Under the pieces are notes generated by a model, which saw only the letters and a list, made by a program, of their open reading frames with translations, did not search any database and was not told where the DNA came from. A stretch of 64,000 nt of DNA from Flavobacteriaceae bacterium F08102 (lineage in GTDB: Bacteria; Bacteroidota; Bacteroidia; Flavobacteriales; Flavobacteriaceae). Made by a program: the position numbers and the translations under genes. Of the stretch, positions 1 to 9,184 are shown one piece after another. The DNA is taken from positions 124,001 through 188,000 of the forward strand of contig JALKAY010000008.1 in the NCBI GenBank assembly GCA_023015935.1, in the 5' to 3' direction. Every line of letters starts with the position of its first letter. Positions within the stretch are counted from its first letter, which is position 1.

Positions 1-561
1 AGGTTCTATGTCCTCTAGCGTTATTTCATTTAAAAAATCCTCAACATCACTATCTGATAAAAATAAGGATTCAAGCGTTTCATCATTGGGGTCAATTATT
101 GGGATGGCACTTTCTAAAACCATATTTTCTAGTAAATAATCATCAATGATTGCATCAAATTTAGCATCTTCTATAAATAATGAACTTAAAAGCATTTTAG
201 ACGCATCACTTTCATTAACTAATGATTTAGCAAGTTGATCTTGAATTAACTGTCCTTTGCTGTACGTAAATATTCCTACGCTTAGTGCAATCAAAATCGC
301 GATGGAAGCTGCGATAGTTAGCAACCATTTTTTATCAAAGGTAGACTCCTTACGCGCTTGTAATTTAGCATGGATCGCATTTTTATTATGTTCAAAATAA
401 TCCTCTGGAATCTCAAAACCCAATGATGTTTTATGTTTTTGCTCAGACTCATCTGCATATAACCTTGCCTGAAGCTGCTTTTGCATTTCAGCGAAATAGT
501 TCACTGGATGCGTTAACCCAAGTTGTTCTTTATGAAGCTCTTTTTTATCTGAAGTATTCAT
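1..561 (-). CDS. Probable anti-sigma factor, membrane-anchored (partial, cut by window edge)
   Basis: The reading frame is open from an ATG at 561 to base 1, giving 187 residues without a stop, so the C-terminus lies outside the window. The N-terminal ~75 residues are charged and contain two similar segments, HPVNYFAEMQKQLQARL and IPEDYFEHNKNAIHAKL. This P-x-x-YF pattern is common in flavobacterial anti-sigma proteins. One hydrophobic helix follows at about residues 79-100, then an acidic, presumably periplasmic tail. Only 2 bp separate it from the upstream ECF sigma gene, so the two are surely co-transcribed. The inferred role is holding that sigma factor at the inner membrane. No catalytic motif is seen, and the assignment rests on topology and neighbourhood. 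Confidence 0.7.
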   Translation of the reverse strand, partial: MNTSDKKELHKEQLGLTHPVNYFAEMQKQLQARLYADESEQKHKTSLGFEIPEDYFEHNKNAIHAKLQARKESTFDKKWLLTIAASIAILIALSVGIFTYSKGQLIQDQLAKSLVNESDASKMLLSSLFIEDAKFDAIIDDYLLENMVLESAIPIIDPNDETLESLFLSDSDVEDFLNEITLEDIEP

Positions 562-563
562 AT

Positions 564-1151
564 CTACATCAATTGATTTACAAGAAAACGTTCCACTTTT
601 TTTATCGCGATATAATAAGAAGCCTTTAGAGCACCTTCACTAGTTCCTAAGATCTCAGAAATTTCTCTAAATTTTAAATCATCAAAATATTTCATTTGAA
701 AAACTTCTCGTTGTTTTTTGGGTAAAGTGAGTAGGGCTTTGTGTAATTTTAATTGAATTTCACTTCCCACAAAATGTACATCCTCTTCCAATCGATCTAA
801 CAAAACCTGATTAATTTCGGACGAACTCAGCATTTTCTTCGTATTCCTTTTATTTAACACATTAATTGACTCCCTATACGCAATCGTATACATCCAAGTT
901 CGCAATTTACAATCACCACGAAAACGATCAATATTTTTAAATACTTTAATAAAGGTATTCTGCAAAACATCATCTGCATCTTCATGAATCAATACAATTT
1001 TACGTATATACCAGTACAGCTCTTTCTGGTATCTGTTCAATAAGGTTTTGAAAGCCATTTCTTTGGTTGCTTCATTACGCAACTCATCAAGTAAAGCTTG
1101 ATCTGTTAAGTTCTCGGTAGGCTCCTTATCTTTCTGATACGCTAAATGCAT
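564..1151 (-). CDS. ECF-type RNA polymerase sigma factor
   Basis: This 195-residue protein has the two-domain layout of ECF (group 4) sigma-70 factors. Region 2 covers about residues 38-105 and contains DADDVLQNTFIKVFKNIDRF and the following LRTWMYTIAYRE, the helices that bind -10 DNA and the beta' subunit. Region 4 covers about residues 130-190 and ends in a helix-turn-helix (FREISEILGTSEGALKASYY). The length is normal for the family. It is followed after 2 bp by a one-helix membrane protein, the usual cognate anti-sigma arrangement. The target promoters are unknown. The sequence upstream of the ATG has no clear copy of the GTAAC-N16 promoter seen at 16.6-22.4 kb, so this is a separate regulon. 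Confidence 0.9.
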   Translation of the reverse strand: MHLAYQKDKEPTENLTDQALLDELRNEATKEMAFKTLLNRYQKELYWYIRKIVLIHEDADDVLQNTFIKVFKNIDRFRGDCKLRTWMYTIAYRESINVLNKRNTKKMLSSSEINQVLLDRLEEDVHFVGSEIQLKLHKALLTLPKKQREVFQMKYFDDLKFREISEILGTSEGALKASYYIAIKKVERFLVNQLM

Positions 1152-1259
1152 TTGACTTTTTTTAATCCTTTTAAGAAATTCGTAAATACGCTATTCTTAG
1201 ACTATCAGTATTCCAAAAAGATTAATGATGGTCAAAAAAATATAGAAAACCGCTTAATT

Positions 1260-1979
1260 TTAAAACAATCGCTCTTGCTTTGTATAGATCACCTCGTTTA
1301 AAATAGACGCTCTATTCGACATTTTTTTTGCATTTAACACATCCGTATGTACAGACCTTGCCAATAAGTCATCTACCCCATCATATGCAGATAGTGCATT
1401 TTTGAATTGCGCCTCTGTGCCCAAATTAAAATAATAGGAACTATCTTGCGGGTGCACCATGATTGGCATTCGTTTACCCACATTGTGAATAAGGGCTAGT
1501 TGCTCATTTGCTTTCGTCGTTAATATTGAACATGTTTTATGTCCAGCTTGCAATGTATAATATCCGAGTAACCCAAACAAAGCGTAGTTTGGTCTATACA
1601 ATAAGTAAGGAATGTGTTGATTTGCCCCTTTATGTGGTTCATAGAATCCGCTGACAATAACCAAACACTTGTGGTGTAAAACTGCTTCAGTTTTCCATTT
1701 TGCCGCCTTTATACTAAACAAACTATCATCTCGTGTATTTAACACCGATCCTCCTTTTTGTTTCCAATAGGTTTTGAGATCATCACAGTACGGAGGAGCA
1801 ACAGACCACGTAGCGAGTTCTACTTCATGTGGATTATCCTCAGTAATTATCATAACCGTACCCCGATCAAACCCATTTAAATGATAATACGCAGGTACCA
1901 AATCAAAACGCAAATCGACATGAAACGTCTGTTGAATTTTCTTTTTATCACGTTCTGTTTGTTTAATATGATAACACAT
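1260..1979 (-). CDS. SOS-response-associated peptidase family protein (SRAP / YedK-HMCES)
   Basis: The protein starts Met-Cys-Tyr-His. In SRAP proteins Cys2, exposed after removal of Met1, forms a thiazolidine crosslink with abasic sites in single-stranded DNA. The other conserved residues are visible: an asparagine in the SVLNTRDDS segment (about residue 80), the glutamate of SGFYEPHK (about residue 113) and the H-N-x-G-K-R-M-P-I-M-V segment (about 166-175). The family shields abasic lesions at replication forks. At 239 residues it has normal length. It stands alone, with no LexA box or SOS partner nearby. Family assignment is firm; the role in this organism is inferred. Confidence 0.9.
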   Translation of the reverse strand: MCYHIKQTERDKKKIQQTFHVDLRFDLVPAYYHLNGFDRGTVMIITEDNPHEVELATWSVAPPYCDDLKTYWKQKGGSVLNTRDDSLFSIKAAKWKTEAVLHHKCLVIVSGFYEPHKGANQHIPYLLYRPNYALFGLLGYYTLQAGHKTCSILTTKANEQLALIHNVGKRMPIMVHPQDSSYYFNLGTEAQFKNALSAYDGVDDLLARSVHTDVLNAKKMSNRASILNEVIYTKQERLF

Positions 1980-2418
1980 TCTTTTTAAACTGGTAAAATG
2001 ATAACGAAGGTAATCAATTTGCCATAAAAAATCACTGCATATAAACGGGCACCATTATAAACACTAGGTAAATCATCAATTGACAAAGAACATGGCTATT
2101 ACGTCGAGCACGTTTTAGATAAAAAAATCACAATTCATTAAAAAGTAAAGAATGTCTTTAGAATTCACCCATATATTCGCAGAGAATAAAAAAGAAATAT
2201 TATTGAGGTACATTGTATAAACAGTGAGGATTATACAAGTTTGGCAACAAAAAAGAAGCAATAGAGCACACTTCATCAAGTAGACTCCTAGAAGTTCTTC
2301 ACGTTGACAAGACCCAAACAATAGCAAGTTAACACAAACTAACTATCCGTAAATCAATAATAAACGCTAATTTTTAACAACCAAAAAATTATTAAATTCT
2401 AAATTTAAATTAAGTATT
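1980..2418. other. Non-coding gap, no convincing feature
   Basis: These 439 bp separate the SRAP gene from the OmpA-like gene, which are divergently transcribed, so both promoters should lie here. I see no perfect TTTG-N19-TAnnTTTG match. A 70-codon frame on the minus strand (2115-2327) has an unusual composition, rich in Leu, Cys and Phe, and resembles no protein I recognise, so I do not call it a gene. Confidence 0.5.
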
Positions 2419-3273
2419 ATGAAAAAATTATCATTAGTCGTAGTGTCTGCCCTATTGTTGACGGCATGTGTATCAAAGAAAAAATATGTAGCACTAGAGC
2501 AAGACCGAGATCAACTAAAAGGTGAATTGCACAAAACCGCTATAGCAAAAGATGAACTTGAGAAAAAATTCTCAGAGATTGAAGCTAGAGTTGTTGCGTA
2601 CAACAACAAAATCAACGCCTTAAAAGACGAGACTACTTCATTGAAAAACGAAAGTGATGCAAAATTCACCACCGTAGGAAATGAAGCGGTTATTTCTAAT
2701 GCAAGTAAAGTAAAAATGAGAGAAACCTTAGCCAAGGTTGACCAATCAAAATTAGCTGGTGCTAAAACCTTAAAAGATTCTATGAACTTAGCGGTTGCTT
2801 ATAGCTTAGAAAAATCTTTTGCAAAAAGTAACTTAGACGAAACTGAAGATATTGCGATTGATATAGATGAAACGGTAGTAATGATTTCTATTTCGGATAA
2901 ATTATTATTTAATACAGCGAGTTATAGAGTAGGTAATAAAGCCAACAATATTTTAACCAAAATTGCACAATTAATGAAAGACGAACCGAGCCTCGATCTT
3001 ATGGTTGAAGGTCATACCGATTCACGTACCATTCATAATGAAAAAGTAAGTGACAACTGGGATTTAAGTGTATTAAGAGCAACCTCTGTAGTACGAAAAC
3101 TTCAAAATGAATTCAAGGTTCCTCCATCACAGTTAATTGCAGCTGGAAGAAGTAGTTTTCAACCGTTAGTAGAAAATAACTCAAAAGAGAATAGAGCAAA
3201 AAATAGAAGAACAAGAATCGTAATCATGCCAAATATCAATAAATTCTTTGCATTGATGGCATCAAATGAGTAA
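2419..3273 (+). CDS. OmpA family outer-membrane lipoprotein
   Basis: The 284-residue protein begins with a lipoprotein signal peptide whose lipobox is LLTAC, putting the lipidated cysteine at residue 17. Residues 20-75 are heptad-rich and likely coiled coil (KKYVALEQDRDQLKGELHK). The C-terminal ~120 residues form an OmpA domain with the peptidoglycan-binding motif: VEGHTDSR near residue 197, NWDLSVLRATSVVRKL and the closing NRRTRIVIMP. It probably anchors the outer membrane to the cell wall. It forms a single-gene unit closed by a good terminator. No beta-barrel domain precedes the OmpA domain, so it resembles Pal-like lipoproteins more than porin-type OmpA. Confidence 0.9.
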   Translation: MKKLSLVVVSALLLTACVSKKKYVALEQDRDQLKGELHKTAIAKDELEKKFSEIEARVVAYNNKINALKDETTSLKNESDAKFTTVGNEAVISNASKVKMRETLAKVDQSKLAGAKTLKDSMNLAVAYSLEKSFAKSNLDETEDIAIDIDETVVMISISDKLLFNTASYRVGNKANNILTKIAQLMKDEPSLDLMVEGHTDSRTIHNEKVSDNWDLSVLRATSVVRKLQNEFKVPPSQLIAAGRSSFQPLVENNSKENRAKNRRTRIVIMPNINKFFALMASNE

Positions 3274-3293
3274 CCTATTTTATATCAAAAAAA

Positions 3294-3322
3294 AACCTGA
3301 CCTCAGTGTCAGGTTTTTTTTT
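3294..3322 (+). terminator. Rho-independent terminator after OmpA-like gene
   Basis: An 8-bp stem AACCTGAC/GTCAGGTT encloses a 6-nt loop and is followed directly by a run of nine T. It lies about 20 bp past the stop codon. Confidence 0.9.
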
Positions 3323-3463
3323 GCTTATATCCCATATTACTTACAAAACGTACACTGGATAAGTCAACGGCTTTTAATCTGTTCATTACATAGATTGTTT
3401 TTCAAATTTGGGTTCTATTTTAGGATTAAATGTTAATTTAGTCGCTTAATAAAATCCAATACC

Positions 3464-5557
3464 ATGAATAAAAAATTAGTTAAACTAAGCTTACTTTTTT
3501 GCTTGGTTAGTGTATTACTACCAAATCAAGGGTTTTCTCAAGATAAATTAAAGAAAATGCCTGGCTATGAACGCTATAAAGAAATTGCTCCAAAAATTCG
3601 TCGATCAATCAAAATGGCTCCAATCAGCGTTAATTGGAGTGAGGATAGTAAGTCATTTGATTATTTTTTTGATGGGAAAAGGTATACCTATTCTATTTCA
3701 AGTAAAAAGGCTGTGCCCTCGCAAAACACCCAAAGCAATCCGTTTGGTCGTAGAAGATTTGGATCTCGCGTAGCCCGTGGCCGACAAGCTGCATCTGCAG
3801 ATGCTCCAAATGACAAGTACAAGGCCTTTACAAAGGATAGAAATATGTATATCACCAATTTGGCTACAAATGAAACCATTGCAATTACTACAGATGCAAA
3901 CGATGAAAACCAATTGAAATACGGAATTGCAACCTGGGTTTATGGAGAAGAACTCAGTCAAAATACCGCTATGTGGTGGTCTCCTGACAGTAAAAAAATA
4001 GCCTTTTATCGATTTGAAGAAAAAGATGCACTTAAGTACTATGTATTATATAATCAAACAAAAATCCAAGATTCTGTAGAAATTGAAGCCTATCCAAAAG
4101 TAGGAGCTAAAAATTTACCTGTTGATTTATTAGTATATGATCTAGAAACCAAAAAAATTACAAAATTAGACACGAGAGACGGAAAACCATTCCAAGATGG
4201 AGCAATGGGTACATATTTATACGACATCTCTTGGTCAAAAGACGGAAGTGAATTGTTGTATCACAGTACCAACCGAAAACAAAACACGATGGACTTTAGA
4301 GCGGCAAACCCTGTAACGGGTAAAAGTCGAACCATTGTTCGAGAACAATGGCTTCCAAGTTGGACAGAAAATTCACCAGAAATCAAATGGTTATCCGATG
4401 GGAAACGATTCATTTGGGCTTCAGAACGCAATGGGTATAAAAATTATTATCTCTACCACATAGATGGTACATTAATTAATCCTATCACGAACCACAATTT
4501 TGAAGTGGCTTCTATCCTAAAAGTAGATGAGAAAAAAGGAATACTTTACTACATGGCACGCTCTGGAGATAATCACATGAAAATGCAATTACACAGAGTG
4601 AAACTTAATGGAAAAGGTGACAAAAGACTCACAGACCCAAGCTTTCATCATACCGTAACCTTATCACCAAATAATGCGTATTTTGTTGATGCTGCACAAA
4701 CACACGATCAACCCGTTACCACACGCCTTATGTCAATCAGCGGAAAGACGATCGCAACAATAGCCAAAAGTGATATGACCGCCTTTAATGAGCTTGGACT
4801 AAAAAAAGTTGAAGTATTTACCTTTACTTCAGCAGATGGTGTTACGACATTACATGGCATGATTCACTTTCCATCTAATTTTGATCCCTCAAAAAAATAT
4901 CCAGTTATTTTAAGTAATTATGGAGGACCTGCAACGAATGCATTTCGTGAAAGCTTTACCTACCCAGATGCGTTGACAGAATTTGGATTTTTAGTTTTGA
5001 ACATCGATGGTAGAAATGTACGTGGACGTGGAAAAAAATTATTAGATCAACTGTATGGTAATTTAGGTATGGTAGAAATGGACGATTTCGCAGAAGGTGT
5101 AAAATCACTCTATGACCGTCCCTATTTTGACAAATACAACGTAGGTGTTTACGGAACTTCGTATGGAGGTACTACCGCAGCTACAAGTCTATTGCGTTTT
5201 CCAAAAATATACCGTGCCGCTGTGGCTAATTCAGCCGTAACTGATTGGAGAAATTATGACAATATCTATACGGAGCGATTCATGAATACACTAGAAGATA
5301 ACAAAGCCGGATACGAAGCATCCAGCTTAATGAAATACGCTCCGCAATTAGAAGGAGAGTTAATGATCTTTTACGGAACAAGTGACAATAATGTTCATCC
5401 AGCGAATTCTCTTCAATTAATTGATGCCCTCCAAAAAGCACGTAAAAGTTTTGAGGTTCAAGTTGGACCAGATCAAGGACATACGGCAATGGATACCGAA
5501 CGAATGATGGAATTTTTCATTGAACATTTAGTGCTCAATAAAAGTACAGGAGCATAA
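3464..5557 (+). CDS. Dipeptidyl peptidase IV-type S9 serine peptidase
   Basis: This 697-residue exported peptidase carries a signal peptide cleaved near GFSQ-DK (residue 26). The N-terminal half is the DPP-IV beta-propeller, with WSPDSKKIAFYRFEE and repeated blade motifs such as ISWSKDGSELLYHS. The C-terminal alpha/beta-hydrolase domain has the nucleophile in GTSYGG (Ser566), the acid in GTSDNNVHP (Asp641) and the histidine in DQGHTA (His673), in the order expected for family S9. It should release X-Pro or X-Ala dipeptides from peptides in the periplasm or at the surface. An Arg/Ser-rich insertion near residues 83-113 (NPFGRRRFGSR...RQAASADAP) is an unusual loop. It is a monocistronic unit ending in a terminator. 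Confidence 0.93.
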   Translation: MNKKLVKLSLLFCLVSVLLPNQGFSQDKLKKMPGYERYKEIAPKIRRSIKMAPISVNWSEDSKSFDYFFDGKRYTYSISSKKAVPSQNTQSNPFGRRRFGSRVARGRQAASADAPNDKYKAFTKDRNMYITNLATNETIAITTDANDENQLKYGIATWVYGEELSQNTAMWWSPDSKKIAFYRFEEKDALKYYVLYNQTKIQDSVEIEAYPKVGAKNLPVDLLVYDLETKKITKLDTRDGKPFQDGAMGTYLYDISWSKDGSELLYHSTNRKQNTMDFRAANPVTGKSRTIVREQWLPSWTENSPEIKWLSDGKRFIWASERNGYKNYYLYHIDGTLINPITNHNFEVASILKVDEKKGILYYMARSGDNHMKMQLHRVKLNGKGDKRLTDPSFHHTVTLSPNNAYFVDAAQTHDQPVTTRLMSISGKTIATIAKSDMTAFNELGLKKVEVFTFTSADGVTTLHGMIHFPSNFDPSKKYPVILSNYGGPATNAFRESFTYPDALTEFGFLVLNIDGRNVRGRGKKLLDQLYGNLGMVEMDDFAEGVKSLYDRPYFDKYNVGVYGTSYGGTTAATSLLRFPKIYRAAVANSAVTDWRNYDNIYTERFMNTLEDNKAGYEASSLMKYAPQLEGELMIFYGTSDNNVHPANSLQLIDALQKARKSFEVQVGPDQGHTAMDTERMMEFFIEHLVLNKSTGA

Positions 5558-5579
5558 TCACCTCCCCCTTCAGTATAAA

Positions 5580-5607
5580 AAATCTCCCTACATTGGGAGA
5601 TTTTTTT
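5580..5607 (+). terminator. Rho-independent terminator after DPP-IV gene
   Basis: A 9-bp perfect stem AAATCTCCC/GGGAGATTT with loop TACATT is followed by a T run (5601-5607). Confidence 0.92.
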
Positions 5608-5751
5608 ATTTATTCGTCAAGCATAGCGAATCAACTACGTCCTTGTAATTTACTCACTACTGACGCTTATTTAATGGAGTAATCAGCTCGTTTTTATTTA
5701 AGTAACCCGGTGTTAAATGCAGTAAATTTATCTTCCAATTATTTCAAATGC

Positions 5752-6216
5752 TCAGGGAGTTAATTCCATTTTTGAAACACTATCTTTTGGAACTTTATAC
5801 CAGATTTTAAGTCGTCTTATTCCCCAATGTCTTGCTTCTTTCACATCGGTTCCCATATAAATGTCGATTCTTTTTTTCCATCGTGAATGCATTTTATCTT
5901 TCACCATGAATACCCCTTTTTGACCTTCTAACTTAACTTCTGTATTGTGTTTTATTCCCATTTTAATCAAATCCTTAGAAACAGCAATGCACTTCATTCC
6001 TGGTTTTAAACTATCACCCCACGCAGCGATTTGAGGTTGTGAAGAGGTTTGATACGCGAGTGAATTATATGCTGAAGCTCGGACATTTATTGACTTCCAA
6101 ACAAAATCATCTTCCACAACGTCTTTAGAACAAGCGCTGAGAAAAAATAGACCGCTACAAAAACACAGGAATTTTCCTATGTGCCGCAACCTGTCAAATG
6201 CATGTGTTAATTTCAA
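5752..6216 (-). CDS. 3D-domain (MltA/YabE-type double-psi barrel) lipoprotein
   Basis: The 154-residue protein has an N-terminal signal with lipobox FFLSAC (Cys29). The rest resembles a 3D domain, the small beta-barrel at the C-terminus of MltA-type lytic transglycosylases: it contains ASAYNSL, an AAWGD segment, and a final block DKMHSRWKKRIDIYMGTDVKEA. That block aligns with the family pattern D-x-x-x-x-x-x-x-x-RIDIY and ends WGIRRLKIWY. Two of the three family aspartates are clear (in DKMH and RIDIY). No MltA catalytic N-terminal domain is present, so peptidoglycan binding or remodelling is possible but unproven. It is a lone gene between convergent and divergent neighbours. Confidence 0.75.
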   Translation of the reverse strand: MKLTHAFDRLRHIGKFLCFCSGLFFLSACSKDVVEDDFVWKSINVRASAYNSLAYQTSSQPQIAAWGDSLKPGMKCIAVSKDLIKMGIKHNTEVKLEGQKGVFMVKDKMHSRWKKRIDIYMGTDVKEARHWGIRRLKIWYKVPKDSVSKMELTP

Positions 6217-6353
6217 CCTGTCTTCGTTAATACTGTTAAATATACGAAAACTTAGAAAACCATTTGTTTTCTATTCATTGATAGAATTTAATGCGATACG
6301 AAGATGAAACAGGACAAATTAGATGTTTTCAACCTAAAGTCATTGTTTGTTTT

Positions 6354-7904
6354 TTAATTCTCAGGTTCTCTCCCGTGAATCTTAAAAAATAATTCATCAA
6401 AATTACTACGAATATAGGTACGTAACTTTTTCTTATAATCCTCTTGAAGCCATAGAACAAAATTATTCGTATTCTTACAAATGCACTTGGAGTACGCATT
6501 AATGCAAAAATCAATTGCTCCATTTAACTCTCCTGCTAAAGTCAAAGCATCATATACATCCTCCGAATTTTCAATACAAATTTTGGCGTGATGCTCTCGA
6601 GCTTCTTCGAGTACTATTTTTGTAGAAAGCCCCTGTTTTAAAGCATTCTTATAACTCGCTTTGACTGAAAAATCAATTTGCTTTGAATTTTTAAATTTGG
6701 CGAGTGTTTCATGAGGCATTTGATAGCTCAAATTACTCTCAAGCTCATCGTCATTTAATAAATTATCTAGGTAATACTGTGGCGATCTAAATATTTTTTG
6801 CCAATCTAGATCATCTCCCCAGGGGCCAAAACGGTAAAAATTATTTCCTAAATCAATAACCGTAAAAGTTTTTTTGTCTTTATAAACGCGTGACCCACGC
6901 CCAATCATTTGGTAATATAGGGTAAGAGATTTGGTAGCTCTGTTTAGAATAATACTCTCTATCGATGGTTCATCAAAACCTGTTGTCAAAATACTCACTG
7001 AAGTTAGAATAGCACCGGGTGTTTTTCTAAACCATTCTAAAATTTCTGCACGTTCCTTTTTAGAATGTGTATTATCTAAGTGTGCAATAGGATACCCTGC
7101 GGCTTTAAAAACATCATATACATATAGCGAAGTATTTATACCATTATTAAAAATTAAGGTTTTCTTATTTTTTGAACGCTCTTCGTAGCTTTGCATCAAC
7201 TTTCCGAGCATATGTTCATTGGTATATAAATCTTCAGATGACTTTACCGTATAATCACCATTGGTTCCAACTACTAACGAAGTTAATCCCACATTATAAC
7301 TGTAGGTTTCGGCCTTTGCTAAAAAATTATTCTCAATTAATGAATTGATTGTTTCTCCTACAATTAACTCATCGTAGTTTTGGGTCATTGGCATATCGAT
7401 ATTTGAGCTTAACGGTGTTGCCGTAACTCCGAGTATAAACGATTTTTCAAAGAACTTAAACAATTTAGTAAACGAATTGTTATGGGCTTCATCGATAATA
7501 ACCAAACCAATATCAGAAATATCTAATTTATTGTCATTTAACCTATTGTTTAACGTTTCAACCATTGCAACAAAGCAACTATATTCATGTTGATCTGAAA
7601 GATCAGCCTTGCTATCAATAACCTTATTGACCACATTGAATTCAGTTAACATCGTAGACGTTTGCTTTGACAATTCTATACGATGTGTCATCACTAAAAC
7701 ACGTTTTTTATGGTGTTTTAGATACTGCCTAACAATTTCAGAGAATATTACAGTCTTTCCACCACCGGTAGGTAGTTGATAGAGTAAATGATAATCTTCT
7801 GGTGCATTTTCAAAACTTTTAAAAATTTTATCAATTGCACCTTTTTGGTAGTTGTATAACGCCTTACCTGATTTACGTTCTTCTTTTTCAATAGTATTAG
7901 ACAT
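6354..7904 (-). CDS. DEAD/DEAH-box superfamily 2 helicase
   Basis: I place the start at 7904 (MSNTIEKEE), because a promoter at 7923-7952 would initiate downstream of the longer ATG at 7925. The protein, about 516 residues, shows SF2 motifs in order: Walker A QLPTGGGKTV (motif I), motif Ia VLVMTHRIEL, DEAH-box IIDEAHN (motif II), motif III GVTATPL and motif VI YYQMIGRGSR. The layout is that of the UvrB/RecG-like type I restriction and RAD25-like helicases. The C-terminal ~130 residues match nothing I recognise. It is a single gene with no restriction-modification or defence partner beside it, so a DNA or RNA repair role is as likely as defence. Confidence 0.88.
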   Translation of the reverse strand: MSNTIEKEERKSGKALYNYQKGAIDKIFKSFENAPEDYHLLYQLPTGGGKTVIFSEIVRQYLKHHKKRVLVMTHRIELSKQTSTMLTEFNVVNKVIDSKADLSDQHEYSCFVAMVETLNNRLNDNKLDISDIGLVIIDEAHNNSFTKLFKFFEKSFILGVTATPLSSNIDMPMTQNYDELIVGETINSLIENNFLAKAETYSYNVGLTSLVVGTNGDYTVKSSEDLYTNEHMLGKLMQSYEERSKNKKTLIFNNGINTSLYVYDVFKAAGYPIAHLDNTHSKKERAEILEWFRKTPGAILTSVSILTTGFDEPSIESIILNRATKSLTLYYQMIGRGSRVYKDKKTFTVIDLGNNFYRFGPWGDDLDWQKIFRSPQYYLDNLLNDDELESNLSYQMPHETLAKFKNSKQIDFSVKASYKNALKQGLSTKIVLEEAREHHAKICIENSEDVYDALTLAGELNGAIDFCINAYSKCICKNTNNFVLWLQEDYKKKLRTYIRSNFDELFFKIHGREPEN

Positions 7905-7922
7905 GGATAAAATTTGATTTTG

Positions 7923-7952
7923 CAAAAGTACTACCTTTTAATGGAATTCAAA
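7923..7952 (-). promoter_or_regulatory. Bacteroidota housekeeping promoter of the helicase gene
   Basis: Read on the minus strand the site is TTTG-N18-TACTTTTG, matching the Bacteroidetes sigma-ABfr consensus (TTTG around -33, TAnnTTTG around -7). The expected start of transcription is near 7916, which favours translation from 7904. Confidence 0.65.
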
Positions 7953-8017
7953 ATTCATAAGAGGCAAATCTCCTTTTGTGATTTATTTAATATCTTCGTC
8001 AACAAATATCCATCTAA

Positions 8018-8533
8018 ATGAAAAAGTTAATTGCGGGAATCATTTTATTGTTAAGCCTTCAAGCTCAGGGTCAACGCATGTCAAATCAATATTATTCTGG
8101 CAACCATCAAGCAAATTCACTGATGTATACAAGATACAATGCTGAACGTGAAGCTGGTATACTTAGATACGACATTGAAGAAGTTCTTAAAAAATTAAAA
8201 ATTAAACCAACGGATACAAAGGCTGAGAAAATCACTTCACTCTTAAAAAGTTATGATGCCAAAATTGAAAATATTCAACTAATGTACCGTGCTACCTTCA
8301 CGGAAATGGATTTGGTGGTTGAAGCAAAAAAAACTGAAATGAGATCCTCTAATAATCCAGATCTATATCAAGATTTACAGGAATATATTTCAAAAAATTT
8401 AAAACCAGTCCAAGCACAAGTTACCCCACATGTACTAAAACTCAATGAAGAAATGCAAACCATTCTCACTGCGAAACAACTGCAAAAATGGCTAAAACTT
8501 CAAAAAAAGCTAGCGCAAAAATCACCTGAATAA
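8018..8533 (+). CDS. Small secreted helical protein, possibly Spy/CpxP-like
   Basis: The 171-residue product has a clear signal peptide (KKLIAGIILLLSLQAQGQ, cleavage near residue 19). The mature part is predicted to be almost entirely helical and charged, with a C-terminal segment ILTAKQLQKWLKLQKKL that resembles the LTxxQ motif of Spy/CpxP periplasmic chaperones. The other LTxxQ-type copy expected in that family is not clear. It is a single gene, preceded by a divergent helicase gene. No specific function can be assigned; a periplasmic, perhaps chaperone-like role is a guess from the motif. Confidence 0.6.
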   Translation: MKKLIAGIILLLSLQAQGQRMSNQYYSGNHQANSLMYTRYNAEREAGILRYDIEEVLKKLKIKPTDTKAEKITSLLKSYDAKIENIQLMYRATFTEMDLVVEAKKTEMRSSNNPDLYQDLQEYISKNLKPVQAQVTPHVLKLNEEMQTILTAKQLQKWLKLQKKLAQKSPE

Positions 8534-8582
8534 AAACGCTTTTTAGTGCTATTTCAACTGAATGAATTCCTTAAAATTTGGG

Positions 8583-9020
8583 TCATTCAATCTTAATGGT
8601 TATTTTTTTTGTGCGATATCGCTTCCCGTCAAGTTGGAGGTCTATGGGGTTTAAATCAACCTTTCCTTTTGCTTTAGGTAAATACTTAACACTATACGTT
8701 GTCCAAGTATACCGATTCTCTTTACTTGTAATTCCGTGCTGTACACTGGTTGAAGACGAAACGTAGGTAAGTGATGGAAAACGGACTAAATCGCTCCAAT
8801 TTACAGCCACAGGCCTATTCACTTCTACACGAAACAAAATGGTATCTCCCAGTGAATAATGCGACTTTTGCGTATACGCCATGGCTTGGGGTTTCTTTTT
8901 GTACACCGCTAATTTTGAATCTTTTTCATAAACGAGTTTGGGCCAATTTTTATCGATCGTAGATTGACACCACCCCATTTGAACAATACAGAGGAGCGTT
9001 AACAGAACAGGCAATTTCAT
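8583..9020 (-). CDS. Secreted protein with BatD-like beta-sandwich features
   Basis: I place the start at 9020 (MKLPVLLTLLCIVQMGWCQ), which gives a clean signal peptide; an ATG at 9050 adds ten residues. The mature region of about 125 residues is beta-rich. It reads like one domain of BatD (oxygen-tolerance family): the YSLGDTILFRVEVNRP segment, then RYTWTTYSVKYLPKAKGKVDLNPIDLQLDGKRYRTKKITIKI. In BatD such units end with the sequence G-K-x-Y-x-(S/T)-x-x-I. The protein is far shorter than BatD and lacks a C-terminal membrane helix. It is a lone gene; Bat operon partners are absent. Confidence 0.6.
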   Translation of the reverse strand: MKLPVLLTLLCIVQMGWCQSTIDKNWPKLVYEKDSKLAVYKKKPQAMAYTQKSHYSLGDTILFRVEVNRPVAVNWSDLVRFPSLTYVSSSTSVQHGITSKENRYTWTTYSVKYLPKAKGKVDLNPIDLQLDGKRYRTKKITIKIE

Positions 9021-9184
9021 TATGAAGTTTATTTTGAGTACATAACGCATAATTTGTTCGTAACGTATATGAACGTACCCTTTAGGTCATTCCTAAAACA
9101 TCCTATTCAAAGCTAAGCCCACTCCAAAAAAGAATCTTCAAAGACTCAGATTCACGAGGAAAAGGTGGCTCTTCCAAAAAGAGA

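Noticed and set aside
2115-2327. 70-codon frame on the minus strand
   Set aside because: Leu/Cys/Phe-rich translation of an AT-rich intergenic stretch, no domain, no signal-peptide pattern, no promoter.
6354-7904. Helicase as part of a restriction or defence island
   Set aside because: Neighbours are ordinary secreted and membrane proteins; no nuclease or methylase partner is present.
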